From: UBA1494_A sp963973975 | Lineage (GTDB): Bacteria; Bacteroidota; Bacteroidia; Flavobacteriales_E; Vicingaceae | Length of the DNA stretch: 27,885 nucleotides | Direction: 5' to 3' | Assembly (NCBI GenBank): GCA_963973975.1 | Contig: CAXBCF010000032.1 | Span: forward strand, 1 to 27,885 | Part shown: piece after piece, positions 1 through 9,624 of the stretch | Layout: every line of letters starts with the position of its first letter | Numbering within the stretch: the first letter of the stretch is position 1 | Made by a program: the position numbers and the translations under genes | The notes under the pieces: generated by a model | Seen by the model: only the letters and a program-made list of their open reading frames with translations | Database searches by the model: none | What the model was told of the DNA's origin: nothing

Positions 1-3000
1 AAAAAGCAAGCAAGTCCATTGGATTTTGATGTTTTAAAGAAAGTTCGTTTAGCAGCAGCCAAAAATCAGTTAAGTTTAATTGCTTCAGAAGAATATTTAA
101 AAGGAATATCGCTTTCCATATCTGTAAAAAGAGGTCGGTATTTTTTTCCATCTAGTTTAGCTATTTCTCCCAAATTTTACCTTCATAATTCTTCAGAACC
201 CACAGTAGAAATAAAGAAACACGAAGCTGTAATTAAGTGGGATGAAATAAAAAATCCAAGTTCTTATGAAATTGAATGGATACATATACCGTTTAAGAAT
301 CCTAGTACTGTAACCTCATTGAATTATGATTTTACAAAGAATGCTGTTCGATTAATAACCGAGAATAACTTCTTGCCACTTAACCTTCTTCACAGCAATG
401 GATTTATAGTGGTAAGAGGTAGAACAAAGCGTCCAGTTCTCAATTCAGACAGCACGGCAATTTTAAATAAGTATAAATATGGAAGTTGGAGTTTAGATGA
501 TAAAGGTTCACTTAGTGTTGGCAGCCAAGATTACTTGTTAATGATAGACAATTCAACAAATGATGCAGTAGGCGCTATAAATTGGCAATACCGTGGGAAT
601 TATACTTCGGATGGTAAGAAGAAGGAAGTAGTAAACTATTTTGATGGTTCAAACAGGGGTCGACAGACAAACACCATAATATATAATGATAAAACGACAA
701 TTATAAACACATCACTAGAAGAAGCAGGATTTCAATCCACGGTGGTCAGTATGGAAAACTATTATGACTACAATGGTGAAGCAGTAATTAATGTTTTACC
801 AACACCACTGGTTGAATCACAGGATATCTCCTATCAATTTGGAATAAACAAAAAAACAAGTAATAAGTTATTAAAAACTGAATATGATGGTTTGCTTTCC
901 TCTACAGCTGAAAGTTTAACCTCGGATAGTGTTGGAGCTTCTAATTACTACTCGGTGGAAAATACATTGTTGAGCACATCTGATTTTTCCGCCTTTATAC
1001 CTGATGCAGATGGTTACCCATACACCAGATTAGAATATATGACGGACGGCTCAGGAAGACTTAAAGCCCAATATGGACTTGGCTCAGACAAAGCAAATAA
1101 TGCTACCAAAGGCACTCAATTTGCTTATGCCAGACCATTGCGAGGAGAAATTGAAAGATTATTTGGAAGTAATTTGGGAGAAATAGCTTTTTACAAGAAA
1201 GACTATACAATTGACCAAAATGGCTTGATGTCTGTAGCATATAAAGACATTAAAAACAGAGTAGTAGCTTCATCAGTGGCGGGTGTTGCAGAAGGACGTT
1301 CGGAAATGTTTGGAATAGATACTGTTGCCGTTTTAATGACGGAAAATTTATTAACCTATGGGATTGAGCAATACAAGGAGTCAGAGCATAGATTTGAGTT
1401 ATCATTTCCTTTTTATGTAGCAGTTGGTTCAAACTATAGGTTTGAATATAACTTTAAGATAGACCCATTTATCGCTTGTGGAAATTCAACTATTTGCTTT
1501 GATTGTCGTTACAAGTTTACCCTCCAAATAATTGATGAAGAAAATAAGTTAGTGTTGCAAGTAAGTGATTCGCTTGTGGATTTTCAGGAAGATGGTCTTT
1601 GTTTAGTTGATAGCTTTCAAATTGATGTCATAGATTCTGTTGATGAAAATTATTCAGCTAGTATCATTGGCGATGAGTTAGTCATTGGACTATCTGCACG
1701 AAAGAGTTATACCCTTGTAAAAAGTCTAGAATTGATAACTGACTCACTTTTAGAGCAAGATGCAGCAGTTTATTTAGAAGATGATAAATGTGGTTTTTTA
1801 GATTACACTTATTTTGAAAACGATCAATTAAATAAAACTCCTTTTGAACAATGTATGGTGGATAATGAAAAAGAGGCTAAAGATTTTTGTGGATTTATTT
1901 ATGAGAATTTACGAAAAGATTTTTTATTACCCGATGGTTATTTTGTGAAAAACATCTCTTTAGATGATGACTACTTCGGAAAAATTTATGATAGAGTTTC
2001 TTCGACTCTTGGATGTAGAAGTTTTTTTGATGATGATTGTTATAAAGACAGAGGTGGTTTTAATTTAGCGATGGAAAATATGTTTTATCGTGGTAATGGG
2101 GATTATGATGTTTATTATGAAAATCGAAACTTAATTGCTGAAAGTCTGGTGAAGGTTCACCCTAACTATTGCCAATATCAAATTTGTTTAGATAAATTTT
2201 CTACATATGAAACATTCGATTTAATATTGGAGGAGAGCAATAGTTTAGAAGAATTTATAGCAATGGGTGACCATGCAGGTTTATTTAATAAGGATACCCT
2301 TAACTTTTATTGGGATGATACTGCATATACCTATAAATCGTATAACAATGACTCTACTCTAACATTTCGTGCTGAGGAAGTCTTATTTCACTTTGATGAT
2401 GCATTAAGGTATATTGACCCTACTGACAGTGTTGAGTATTATAACCATCATTGTACTGAACTTAAAGATGATGGGATTGCTTATTATTCAATGCCAATTT
2501 TTAATCATTTTGTAAGAGGAGATACTTGTTTACCGCAACTTGATGATTTTAATAAAGCAGCTATTTATCAACTATATTTTGATAATTTATTCTATGGTTG
2601 CGAAGGAGATATTTCAAATCCAACTGTTAGTTTATACGAAGCAATTAAAGCAATTTACTTAGTGTACGATACGCTAAACGATAAGAATAAGGAAAGTTTG
2701 GTGTGGGGAAGCTTTAAAGGGGTTTACCTTACTGTTAGAGATGCAATCTTAGAAGATATGTTAAGTAGTTTGGTGTGTGTTGACCCATCTATTTATAAAA
2801 TTGATCCTGACCCAGACAGTTGTAGTATCAAAACTGATACTTCGGGCTACATCATTATTTCTTATGGGAGCGAACCAAGTGACCCAGCCCCTGATACATT
2901 AGAACCTGGATGTTTACCTATTAATTTAGGTTGTATTAACGATTTAGAAGAGTTTGTATGGAATACTCCTTATAGCCGATTTTACCCTACAAGAAAAAGA

Positions 3001-6000
3001 CATAAAGCAGAACTTGACTCTTTGCTTGCTTTTCAAAACAAAGTTGGAGTTAACGAAACACAAGGTGGGAATGGTAGTGACCCACAATATGATACTTTGA
3101 GACTAACACTCGCCAACCAAGTACTTGAGTTATTGAAAGCAAATAATTGCTATGGAGATTATCAAGACCCTACTTATGGGGAGGATTCTGCCGTATTTGT
3201 TTCCATTTTCAATGACTCTGCTTTTGTTTGCAATCCTTTTCATTATTTTGATACCACTACATTTGCAGAAGTACAAAATATAATTTCAAACTGCGACCTT
3301 TTTCTCGTTAATCTTGCTTCACTGCAACGAAGTTTTATGTTTTTGCAACGTGATTCAGGAAACTTTCAAGTGCCTCGTTACGGCTGTAAAAAGCTTAAAG
3401 AATATTACACTTACAGTGAATTTTTAGTGCCTTATGGAGTGTATACTAGCCAGTACTCAAGTGCTCATCCACTACCAACAATTACTTCATATGCAGATAT
3501 AGACATAAGCAATGTAGCTCAAAAGAAATTCGCAAATATTTTAAATAGTCAGTTAGCAATGAATTTGAGTTTCTTGGATTATTATACCTTCATTATCGGA
3601 AATACGCATGATAGCACCATCAGCATATTTGGAGATTCTGTAATTACAGGAATATCTGAACGTGAATTGGAAATAAGGGAAGTAGTAATTGATAATCCAC
3701 AAGATGTAAATTATAAAGAAATAAGCAAGGATAGCTTAATTCGATTATTAAATATTTATTTAGCAGCGGAGAGTTACGACACAATAAACCCAGCTTACTC
3801 CTGTGTAGGATTTGGAGAAGTAGACTATGAGAACAGCCAGAATGATTTATACTTTTTTGAAGGTGGGCAAGCTGCATTAAATGCGGTAGCAGATACTTTT
3901 AATTATTTACTTACAGAAATTTCAACAGAATTAGACTTAACTTCTATTGGATATGGCTATGCCAACAAGTTGTTTGTAGACCAATATCGCAGCGTAGCTA
4001 ATCTTTCCAATCTTTTGATTGATAGAGTTTATATCTATTCTGAGGGTACCATTTGGATTAGAACATTGAACGCTTCTGATTCTACTTTTTATCAAGATTT
4101 CTACGTGCATTACATTCCTGATAATTTATACTATAGCCATACTGATGTTTATCCTTTCGATACGATATATCCAGTTTTTCAAGAAGATGAAATGAAGTAT
4201 TTTCGAATGGGTTTTGAGCACAGGCAGCGTAACTACAGTTTACTTGCAAGTAAATCAATCCCAATAAGCGGAGCCGAAAAACTATCAAAAGTAGTGTTAA
4301 CCGAAACAATGGGAGGTCCACAACTACCACTTAGTGAGAGGTGTGAAGATTTAAAGTATTATGATGCTATTATTACTGCTCATGTAAGGTATCAGGAATA
4401 CCTCGACAGTTTAGGTAATACCTTTAAAAATAATTACATTGCATTTTGTACAAATCAATCTAGCAACAAGGCTATTAGAGACAGAGAAATGCTGTTTTCG
4501 TTTGAAAATCCTGAACGTCACTTTACGCTTTATTACTATGACCAAGCGGACAATTTAGTGATGACCATCCCTCCAGGAGGATTTGATACCGACTTTGAAT
4601 ACACAGCAGATTCTACCACTAAAATTGCGAATTTCCGTAACAACATCGGACAAGGAGTCTTTCCCAATCACAGCAAGAAAACAACCTATAAATACAATAC
4701 CGACAATCAGGTTATTCGACAAGTTACGCCCAATAGCGATACCTCTTATTTTTGGTACGACCAGTCGGGCAGAATGGTGCTTTCTAGCAATGCCAAGCAA
4801 CAAGAACTCAATAAATTTAGCTACAGCAGGTACGATGAACTCAGCAGAATTATAGAAACAGGTGAAGTGCGACTAGATACGCTAAGGGATAAATCTTGGG
4901 GTGAAATTCACGCTTTCATTGTATTGGAACTATTGGGTGATTCCTTAATTAGCTTGGATGAATTGATTCACAATCATTCACGCAATGATGTAGTCAAAAA
5001 CTTTTATGACGAATCCATCGCTGTGCTGCCCAATGATTTTGTACAACGCAATTTGCGCAATCGAGTGGCTACAAGTGCTTATTATCCAAAATTAGATAGC
5101 AACAGCAACTTTCAAAATTGGGCATATGCCTCACATTTCAGTTACGACCCAACAGGCAATGTAAAAACCCTTATCAATGATTTTTATCAAGAAGGAGCTA
5201 TTGACAATACTTTTCATCGTTTTAAACGCTTGGATTACACCTATGATGTGATTAGTGGCAACATGTTGCAAGTACACTATCAATTGGGAACAGCTGAAGC
5301 TTTTCATCACAAATATAAATACGATGCTGAAAACCGAATAATAGAAGCAAAAAGCAGTAGAGACGGAATAATTTGGGACCAAGATGCTACCTATGAATAT
5401 TACCTTCACGGTCCATTGGCAAGAACAGTTATCGGACAAAACAAGGTGCAGGGAATTGACTATGCCTATACCTTAGAAGGGTGGCTAAAAACCATAAATG
5501 CAGGACATAAAAATGCCGATATGGGCGATGATTTCAATAAAAATAACCCCTATGCAGCCGATGCATTTGGAATGGCACTCCATTACAATCAATTTGATTA
5601 TAATCCAATTGGTAGTAATTCTGGCTTTTTAACCAACGCCGATACTGTATCTGAAATTTCCGACCTCTACAATGGTAATATTTCTGCCATTAGCTTGCAC
5701 AACCAAAGCATGAGCTATGGCAAGCAATTTAAATACGACCAATTGAACCGCTTACGCTCCATGCGAGAAAAATCAATTGATGAAACAAGCCTTAACTGGT
5801 TGGGAGATTTAGCAGCAGGCTATCTTTCCTTTTACAATTATGATCCAAGTGGAAACCTTACTCATTTACAGCGATTTGATGGACAAGCTGAGCGCCATAT
5901 GGATGACTTTGTCTACCACTACGCTCAAGGCACAGACCAACTCACCCACGTAGTAGATACTGTAGACCCTGATGCATTTGACAACGATATTGACAATCAA

Positions 6001-8586
6001 TTAGCCGACAATTACAGCTATGATAAAATCGGAAATTTAACTGCTGATGTTTCTGAAGATATATGTTACATTGGATGGTATCCGAATGGAAAAGTGAAAA
6101 AAATCATCCGCAATCATCCAAATAGAGAACGCAACAACCTTTACTTTGATTATGACCCTATGGGCAACCGCATTAAAAAGCGTGTTACATTTATGGAAGA
6201 AGGCAGGTATTATGTAAAAAGTACTTATTACATACGGGATGCTCAGGGCAATATTATGAGTACGTATGATGAGAGAGATTGTAATTTATTTTTAGGAGAT
6301 GACAGCACAGGTGTGCATTATTACCAATATTCTCATTCCTATTTGGATTATACTCAAATGGCGATGGATTCTGTAACTGCCGATAGCGTATTTTGGTTTT
6401 TGGTAGAAGACTTTAGCCGAAAAGATCAGTTGTGGGATGAAGCAACAGCTTTATTGCCAATTATTAATGGAATTAGGGACACAATTATAGCTTGCATGAG
6501 CTTGGAAGATTATTTAAATTTTGTACCACAAGCCCGCAATCGATTGATAAATGCAAACCCCACTGCTTATGCCGATTTTTTATACAATGATAATTTAAGC
6601 CTTTTTGTATCACTAATGAACGACCGCAACGAAGCAGCCATTCAGTATTTAATCATTTCAGGTACCATTTTTGATTTTTACGCTGATATAAATGATAATT
6701 ATGACCTTGTCTACGGTGGTGGCGATAGCTATGAATTAGAATTTTACCTTCACAACAGAAGTGTTATTGCCTCTATTTTCGATAACATGTCTTTTGTGAT
6801 GGATGTGTTGGAACTTACTTCTGGGCAATACTATGACTTACAAACCGCTATAAGCGACCCGAATTATGCTTTGAGCTTGTTGATTAGCTTGATGCAAGAT
6901 TTGGAAAACAATCACCTTCAAAGCCAAACTGAAAATGCAACAACACAGGAAATAATGCGCATGATTAATGCCTTGTTGTTAATGGTAGAATTTAATGATG
7001 GAGATTTGTATGATGTATTGAATTCTATTGGGAATATACAATTTTTCTATGATGCGCTTAACTGGATGCAGCCCGATAATGCTGAGCAGATGAATGCGCT
7101 ATTGTGGCAAATGTTTTTTATTGATGAAGGCCAAATCAATAAAGGACAATTGGGTGCTTACAAACCAGGTTCTTTTGTGAAATGGACGGCCGATACAGGT
7201 GGAGAGTTACTTGCAAAATGGTTGTTTGTACCTGAAGTTAGTGCTAACATCCGAGCTATTTTTAGTGGCTATTTTACTAGCGGGCAATTGAACACATCCA
7301 CCAATTATTTTTTAAGCGGAACAGCCCGTCCATTTGTGAAAGCTGCCATGCTACGGCACGTGAATAATAATTTTGTGAAGAACGCTTTCTTGGAATTAGA
7401 AAGTATTTCCTTAAATTTATTGCTTCAAACAGAAAGCACAGCGAGTTTAGTGAATTATTACAGTACCTATTTACCAAAGAAAGTGATCAAACAAGCCTAT
7501 TATTACGACAGTTTACAGCTAAGTTTCGATGGTTTTCCCCATTACAATCCACTATTGTATGCTGCGGAGTTAGAGAGCAGGTTTGGAATAAAATTCGACA
7601 GCATGCCTGCTTGTTCTTCTATTACCAAATACATGTTGCCTAGAACGTATGATATCTATGGTAGTAGACGTTTAGGGACGATGCAAGCGAGCTCCAACAG
7701 AAATGATGGAGATAATCTATACAGCAGAAAATTGGGTGGGAAAGGGTATGAAATTACCGACCATCTTGGCAATGTCCACGCTGTTATCTCAGATAGAAAA
7801 CTCTGGCCACAAGATACGATGACTGAGGGTTTTCAAGCGGAGGTGTTGAGTAGAAGTGACTACTACCCCTTTGGTATGGAGATTGGTACAAGGAGTGATA
7901 GTAGTGCATATAGATATGGTTTCACAGGTTTAGAACGTGATGATGAAGTGGCAGGTTCAGGCAACAGTTACACGGCTATGTTTTGGCAGTATGATAGTCG
8001 TTTAGGGCGTAGATGGAATGTTGACCCGAAAGCAGCTGATGCACCAGGTTGGTCTCCCTACCGTGCCTTCTTTGATAACCCTATAAAATATGTTGATCCT
8101 GATGGTCAGTTTGAAATTGACCCAAATGCAACAAGGCAGCAGAGAAGAGCATTAAAACAAGGGATAAGACAAGTAAGACGATTTGTAAGAAGGGAAGGCG
8201 TGCAAGCAGCTATGTTAAAATATGGTCAGCTTGATGCCAAGCAATTAAAAGCAGACTTGAAGAATGGACAAGGGCCTTTACTTAAAGTAGCAAATCTTAA
8301 AGGTGCATATGGAGAGTTTACACCCAATAGCAACTCCAATGAATTGAGAATAGATGCGAAACTTCTTGAAAAACAAGACAAAGCAAAAGGGGAGGATAAG
8401 AAGGATTACAAGTTCTTAACAGGGGTAACTATTTTACATGAAGACACTCACAGGGGGGATGATCAAAATGGTAAAGATTACCCAGGCGAAGAAGGGAGTA
8501 AAATGGAAAAAGCTTCATTCGGTGTTGTAGTTGACGAAACGAACATGAAAAGTGCTCGTAAGAAGTTTTTTAAGAAGAAGAAATAA
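1..8586 (+). CDS. Giant Rhs/YD-repeat polymorphic toxin with C-terminal HExxH metallopeptidase domain (5' end outside window)
   Basis: The frame is open to the left edge, so the true start lies upstream; a TTG at 19 is only the first in-frame start-like codon, and residues below count from it. About the first 1,500 residues are acidic and cysteine-containing with no domain I can name. YD-type repeats run from about 1,500 to 2,080 (YYYDQADNLV, YKYDAENRI, YDPSGNL, YDPMGNR). A roughly 460-residue segment then interrupts the shell, which resumes at YGSRRLG (about 2,545) and ends with the Rhs core signature DSRLGRRWNVDP...NPIKYVDPDG (about 2,670-2,696). The last 159 residues form a separate tip with HEDTH (2807-2811) and a downstream EEGSKME (2824-2830), as in zinc-metallopeptidase toxins. 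By family knowledge the shell encapsulates the tip toxin. Export route and target are unknown. The stop overlaps the next gene's start by one base. The Rhs call is strong; the peptidase call rests on the motif. Confidence 0.93.
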   Translation, partial: KKQASPLDFDVLKKVRLAAAKNQLSLIASEEYLKGISLSISVKRGRYFFPSSLAISPKFYLHNSSEPTVEIKKHEAVIKWDEIKNPSSYEIEWIHIPFKNPSTVTSLNYDFTKNAVRLITENNFLPLNLLHSNGFIVVRGRTKRPVLNSDSTAILNKYKYGSWSLDDKGSLSVGSQDYLLMIDNSTNDAVGAINWQYRGNYTSDGKKKEVVNYFDGSNRGRQTNTIIYNDKTTIINTSLEEAGFQSTVVSMENYYDYNGEAVINVLPTPLVESQDISYQFGINKKTSNKLLKTEYDGLLSSTAESLTSDSVGASNYYSVENTLLSTSDFSAFIPDADGYPYTRLEYMTDGSGRLKAQYGLGSDKANNATKGTQFAYARPLRGEIERLFGSNLGEIAFYKKDYTIDQNGLMSVAYKDIKNRVVASSVAGVAEGRSEMFGIDTVAVLMTENLLTYGIEQYKESEHRFELSFPFYVAVGSNYRFEYNFKIDPFIACGNSTICFDCRYKFTLQIIDEENKLVLQVSDSLVDFQEDGLCLVDSFQIDVIDSVDENYSASIIGDELVIGLSARKSYTLVKSLELITDSLLEQDAAVYLEDDKCGFLDYTYFENDQLNKTPFEQCMVDNEKEAKDFCGFIYENLRKDFLLPDGYFVKNISLDDDYFGKIYDRVSSTLGCRSFFDDDCYKDRGGFNLAMENMFYRGNGDYDVYYENRNLIAESLVKVHPNYCQYQICLDKFSTYETFDLILEESNSLEEFIAMGDHAGLFNKDTLNFYWDDTAYTYKSYNNDSTLTFRAEEVLFHFDDALRYIDPTDSVEYYNHHCTELKDDGIAYYSMPIFNHFVRGDTCLPQLDDFNKAAIYQLYFDNLFYGCEGDISNPTVSLYEAIKAIYLVYDTLNDKNKESLVWGSFKGVYLTVRDAILEDMLSSLVCVDPSIYKIDPDPDSCSIKTDTSGYIIISYGSEPSDPAPDTLEPGCLPINLGCINDLEEFVWNTPYSRFYPTRKRHKAELDSLLAFQNKVGVNETQGGNGSDPQYDTLRLTLANQVLELLKANNCYGDYQDPTYGEDSAVFVSIFNDSAFVCNPFHYFDTTTFAEVQNIISNCDLFLVNLASLQRSFMFLQRDSGNFQVPRYGCKKLKEYYTYSEFLVPYGVYTSQYSSAHPLPTITSYADIDISNVAQKKFANILNSQLAMNLSFLDYYTFIIGNTHDSTISIFGDSVITGISERELEIREVVIDNPQDVNYKEISKDSLIRLLNIYLAAESYDTINPAYSCVGFGEVDYENSQNDLYFFEGGQAALNAVADTFNYLLTEISTELDLTSIGYGYANKLFVDQYRSVANLSNLLIDRVYIYSEGTIWIRTLNASDSTFYQDFYVHYIPDNLYYSHTDVYPFDTIYPVFQEDEMKYFRMGFEHRQRNYSLLASKSIPISGAEKLSKVVLTETMGGPQLPLSERCEDLKYYDAIITAHVRYQEYLDSLGNTFKNNYIAFCTNQSSNKAIRDREMLFSFENPERHFTLYYYDQADNLVMTIPPGGFDTDFEYTADSTTKIANFRNNIGQGVFPNHSKKTTYKYNTDNQVIRQVTPNSDTSYFWYDQSGRMVLSSNAKQQELNKFSYSRYDELSRIIETGEVRLDTLRDKSWGEIHAFIVLELLGDSLISLDELIHNHSRNDVVKNFYDESIAVLPNDFVQRNLRNRVATSAYYPKLDSNSNFQNWAYASHFSYDPTGNVKTLINDFYQEGAIDNTFHRFKRLDYTYDVISGNMLQVHYQLGTAEAFHHKYKYDAENRIIEAKSSRDGIIWDQDATYEYYLHGPLARTVIGQNKVQGIDYAYTLEGWLKTINAGHKNADMGDDFNKNNPYAADAFGMALHYNQFDYNPIGSNSGFLTNADTVSEISDLYNGNISAISLHNQSMSYGKQFKYDQLNRLRSMREKSIDETSLNWLGDLAAGYLSFYNYDPSGNLTHLQRFDGQAERHMDDFVYHYAQGTDQLTHVVDTVDPDAFDNDIDNQLADNYSYDKIGNLTADVSEDICYIGWYPNGKVKKIIRNHPNRERNNLYFDYDPMGNRIKKRVTFMEEGRYYVKSTYYIRDAQGNIMSTYDERDCNLFLGDDSTGVHYYQYSHSYLDYTQMAMDSVTADSVFWFLVEDFSRKDQLWDEATALLPIINGIRDTIIACMSLEDYLNFVPQARNRLINANPTAYADFLYNDNLSLFVSLMNDRNEAAIQYLIISGTIFDFYADINDNYDLVYGGGDSYELEFYLHNRSVIASIFDNMSFVMDVLELTSGQYYDLQTAISDPNYALSLLISLMQDLENNHLQSQTENATTQEIMRMINALLLMVEFNDGDLYDVLNSIGNIQFFYDALNWMQPDNAEQMNALLWQMFFIDEGQINKGQLGAYKPGSFVKWTADTGGELLAKWLFVPEVSANIRAIFSGYFTSGQLNTSTNYFLSGTARPFVKAAMLRHVNNNFVKNAFLELESISLNLLLQTESTASLVNYYSTYLPKKVIKQAYYYDSLQLSFDGFPHYNPLLYAAELESRFGIKFDSMPACSSITKYMLPRTYDIYGSRRLGTMQASSNRNDGDNLYSRKLGGKGYEITDHLGNVHAVISDRKLWPQDTMTEGFQAEVLSRSDYYPFGMEIGTRSDSSAYRYGFTGLERDDEVAGSGNSYTAMFWQYDSRLGRRWNVDPKAADAPGWSPYRAFFDNPIKYVDPDGQFEIDPNATRQQRRALKQGIRQVRRFVRREGVQAAMLKYGQLDAKQLKADLKNGQGPLLKVANLKGAYGEFTPNSNSNELRIDAKLLEKQDKAKGEDKKDYKFLTGVTILHEDTHRGDDQNGKDYPGEEGSKMEKASFGVVVDETNMKSARKKFFKKKK

Positions 8587-9062
8587 TGGTACTACTCAGT
8601 CATAGTATGGTTACAGTTTTTATGATTTTTATGACCTCTTGTGGTTCAGCAAATCATAAAAGTATTGTAGATACAGCAAAGTATTCTCACCCTGTAGAGC
8701 AGAATACAAACTCGAAAGTTGATTCTGTAATTATTTCTTTAATTGAGCAATCAATTAACTCTGAAAAACTACTCCCATATTATCACTTTGAACTTTCTGA
8801 AAGATTACCGATATGGATTTTGTTAGAAGCCGATAAATCAGTATTAAATAAAAAAGTCAAATGTTTTGACTATCAAGCTGAATTAATAGGCACAAAGAAA
8901 GCTGAAGGTTCAGTGATTGAAATTGTTGAAATAAATCGTTCTGAATCAATCATTGAAATGATTTTTAAGTATGAACTAGAGGGAATTGTATTTACCAGTT
9001 CTTTTGAAAAAGAGAAAACTAGTTGGAGAATGAAATCCTTCAATCTAGTTGAGCAGAAATAA
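8586..9062 (+). CDS. Small lipoprotein, likely immunity protein for the upstream Rhs toxin
   Basis: A 158-residue protein whose ATG shares its A with the toxin gene's TAA stop, so the two are probably translationally coupled. The N-terminus is a short hydrophobic stretch ending in a lipobox-like FMTSCGS (Cys19), which suggests lipid anchoring outside the cytoplasm. A second ATG at 8607 would give a shorter signal with the same cysteine. The first start is preferred because of the overlap, but the signal lacks the usual positive charges. The mature part is charged and of mixed alpha/beta character, with no domain I recognise. Position directly after an Rhs tip is the standard place for an immunity gene, and a periplasmic or membrane site would fit a toxin delivered there. 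The immunity role is inferred from context only. Confidence 0.72.
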   Translation: MVLLSHSMVTVFMIFMTSCGSANHKSIVDTAKYSHPVEQNTNSKVDSVIISLIEQSINSEKLLPYYHFELSERLPIWILLEADKSVLNKKVKCFDYQAELIGTKKAEGSVIEIVEINRSESIIEMIFKYELEGIVFTSSFEKEKTSWRMKSFNLVEQK

Positions 9063-9082
9063 CTGTCTTTAATTTACAAACC

Positions 9083-9108
9083 AAAGCCCGACTAGATCGG
9101 GCTTTTTT
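9083..9108 (+). terminator. Rho-independent terminator of the Rhs toxin/immunity operon
   Basis: A 9-bp perfect stem, AAAGCCCGA (9083-9091) with TCGGGCTTT (9097-9105), has a 5-base loop CTAGA and a T run to 9108. It sits 20 bases after the immunity stop. It could also stop transcription arriving from the convergent regulator gene, although the minus-strand T tract is short. Confidence 0.9.
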
Positions 9109-9113
9109 ATGCT

Positions 9114-9479
9114 CTAAAGAGCCGCTACATTTTTATTGAAGAAGTCTTTGAACTTCTTTTTGGTAAGCATGGTGTCAATGATTTTGAATACTGTGCTTTT
9201 ATCTTCCTCGTCCAGTTGATTAATCATGTTCAACTGCTCAAATCCCTTCTTATCTTTTACAGTAACTTCTTTGGGCAGCTCTCCTTCGTAGTTCAGAATT
9301 TGGTCAACGCTCATGTCAAAGAGTTCGCTAAGTAGTTGTAATTCCTTTACAGAAGGCTCTCTGTTGCCGTTTTCCAGTTTATTGTAGTTGGTGTTGCCAA
9401 TATTGAGTTCAGCCGCTACTTGCTTCTGTAACATGCCTTTTTGCTCTCTAATGCTCTTGATTGTTGTACCTAAACTCAT
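9114..9479 (-). CDS. XRE-family helix-turn-helix regulator
   Basis: A 121-residue protein with an N-terminal Cro/C1-type HTH at about residues 5-65 (IKSIREQKGMLQKQVAAELN, then NYNKLENGNREPSVKELQLL). The C-terminal half is lysine-rich and helical (DEEDKSTVFKIIDTML), probably for dimerisation. It is divergent from the primase gene, with a 145-bp shared control region containing a promoter for each gene and repeated GCGAT-type boxes. This is the usual arrangement for the regulator of a mobile element that represses the divergent replication/recombination genes and possibly itself. The HTH assignment is firm; its targets are inferred from the repeats lying inside both promoters. It ends convergently only a few bases from the terminator of the Rhs operon. 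Confidence 0.9.
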   Translation of the reverse strand: MSLGTTIKSIREQKGMLQKQVAAELNIGNTNYNKLENGNREPSVKELQLLSELFDMSVDQILNYEGELPKEVTVKDKKGFEQLNMINQLDEEDKSTVFKIIDTMLTKKKFKDFFNKNVAAL

Positions 9480-9503
9480 ATCAGACTGTTTTTAATGGAT
9501 AAG

Positions 9504-9534
9504 CAAAAGTAGCGATAAAGTGAATTTTATGCAA
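9504..9534 (-). promoter_or_regulatory. Promoter of the XRE regulator gene
   Basis: On the minus strand, TTG (9534-9532) and TACTTTTG (9511-9504) are 20 bases apart, matching the Bacteroidota TTG / TAnnTTTG pattern. The -7 box lies about 25 bases before the ATG. The spacer is filled by one copy of the 19-bp repeat described below. Confidence 0.65.
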
Positions 9535-9582
9535 TTAGTTGCGATTAAGATTAAATATTGATTGCGAAATAGTGAATTTATA
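9512..9582 (+). repeat. Three related ~19-bp direct repeats, candidate operators for the XRE regulator
   Basis: GCGATAAAGTGAATTTTAT (9512-9530), GCGATTAAGATTAAATATT (9541-9559) and GCGAAATAGTGAATTTATA (9564-9582) are variants of one sequence. The first sits in the spacer of the regulator promoter and the third in the spacer of the primase promoter. Two inverted ATCGC boxes follow at 9604-9608 and 9620-9624. Repressor binding is inferred from this placement. Confidence 0.55.
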
Positions 9583-9592
9583 AATAGATTTG
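9562..9592 (+). promoter_or_regulatory. Promoter of the primase/recombinase operon
   Basis: TTG (9562-9564) and TAGATTTG (9585-9592) are separated by 20 bases, the Bacteroidota promoter spacing. The -7 box ends 32 bases before the ATG at 9625. This also shows that an in-frame TTG at 9562 is the -33 box and not a start codon. Confidence 0.65.
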
Positions 9593-9624
9593 CAGTTGAA
9601 AATATCGCAAGAAAAATTTATCGC

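Noticed and set aside
1250..7477. Antisense and alternate-frame open reading frames within the giant Rhs gene
   Set aside because: They lie entirely inside a clearly coding frame with Rhs features and have no independent support.
9562..9624. Upstream TTG start for the primase, adding 21 residues
   Set aside because: That TTG coincides with the -33 promoter box and the extra residues precede the normal primase N-terminus; ATG at 9625 fits better.
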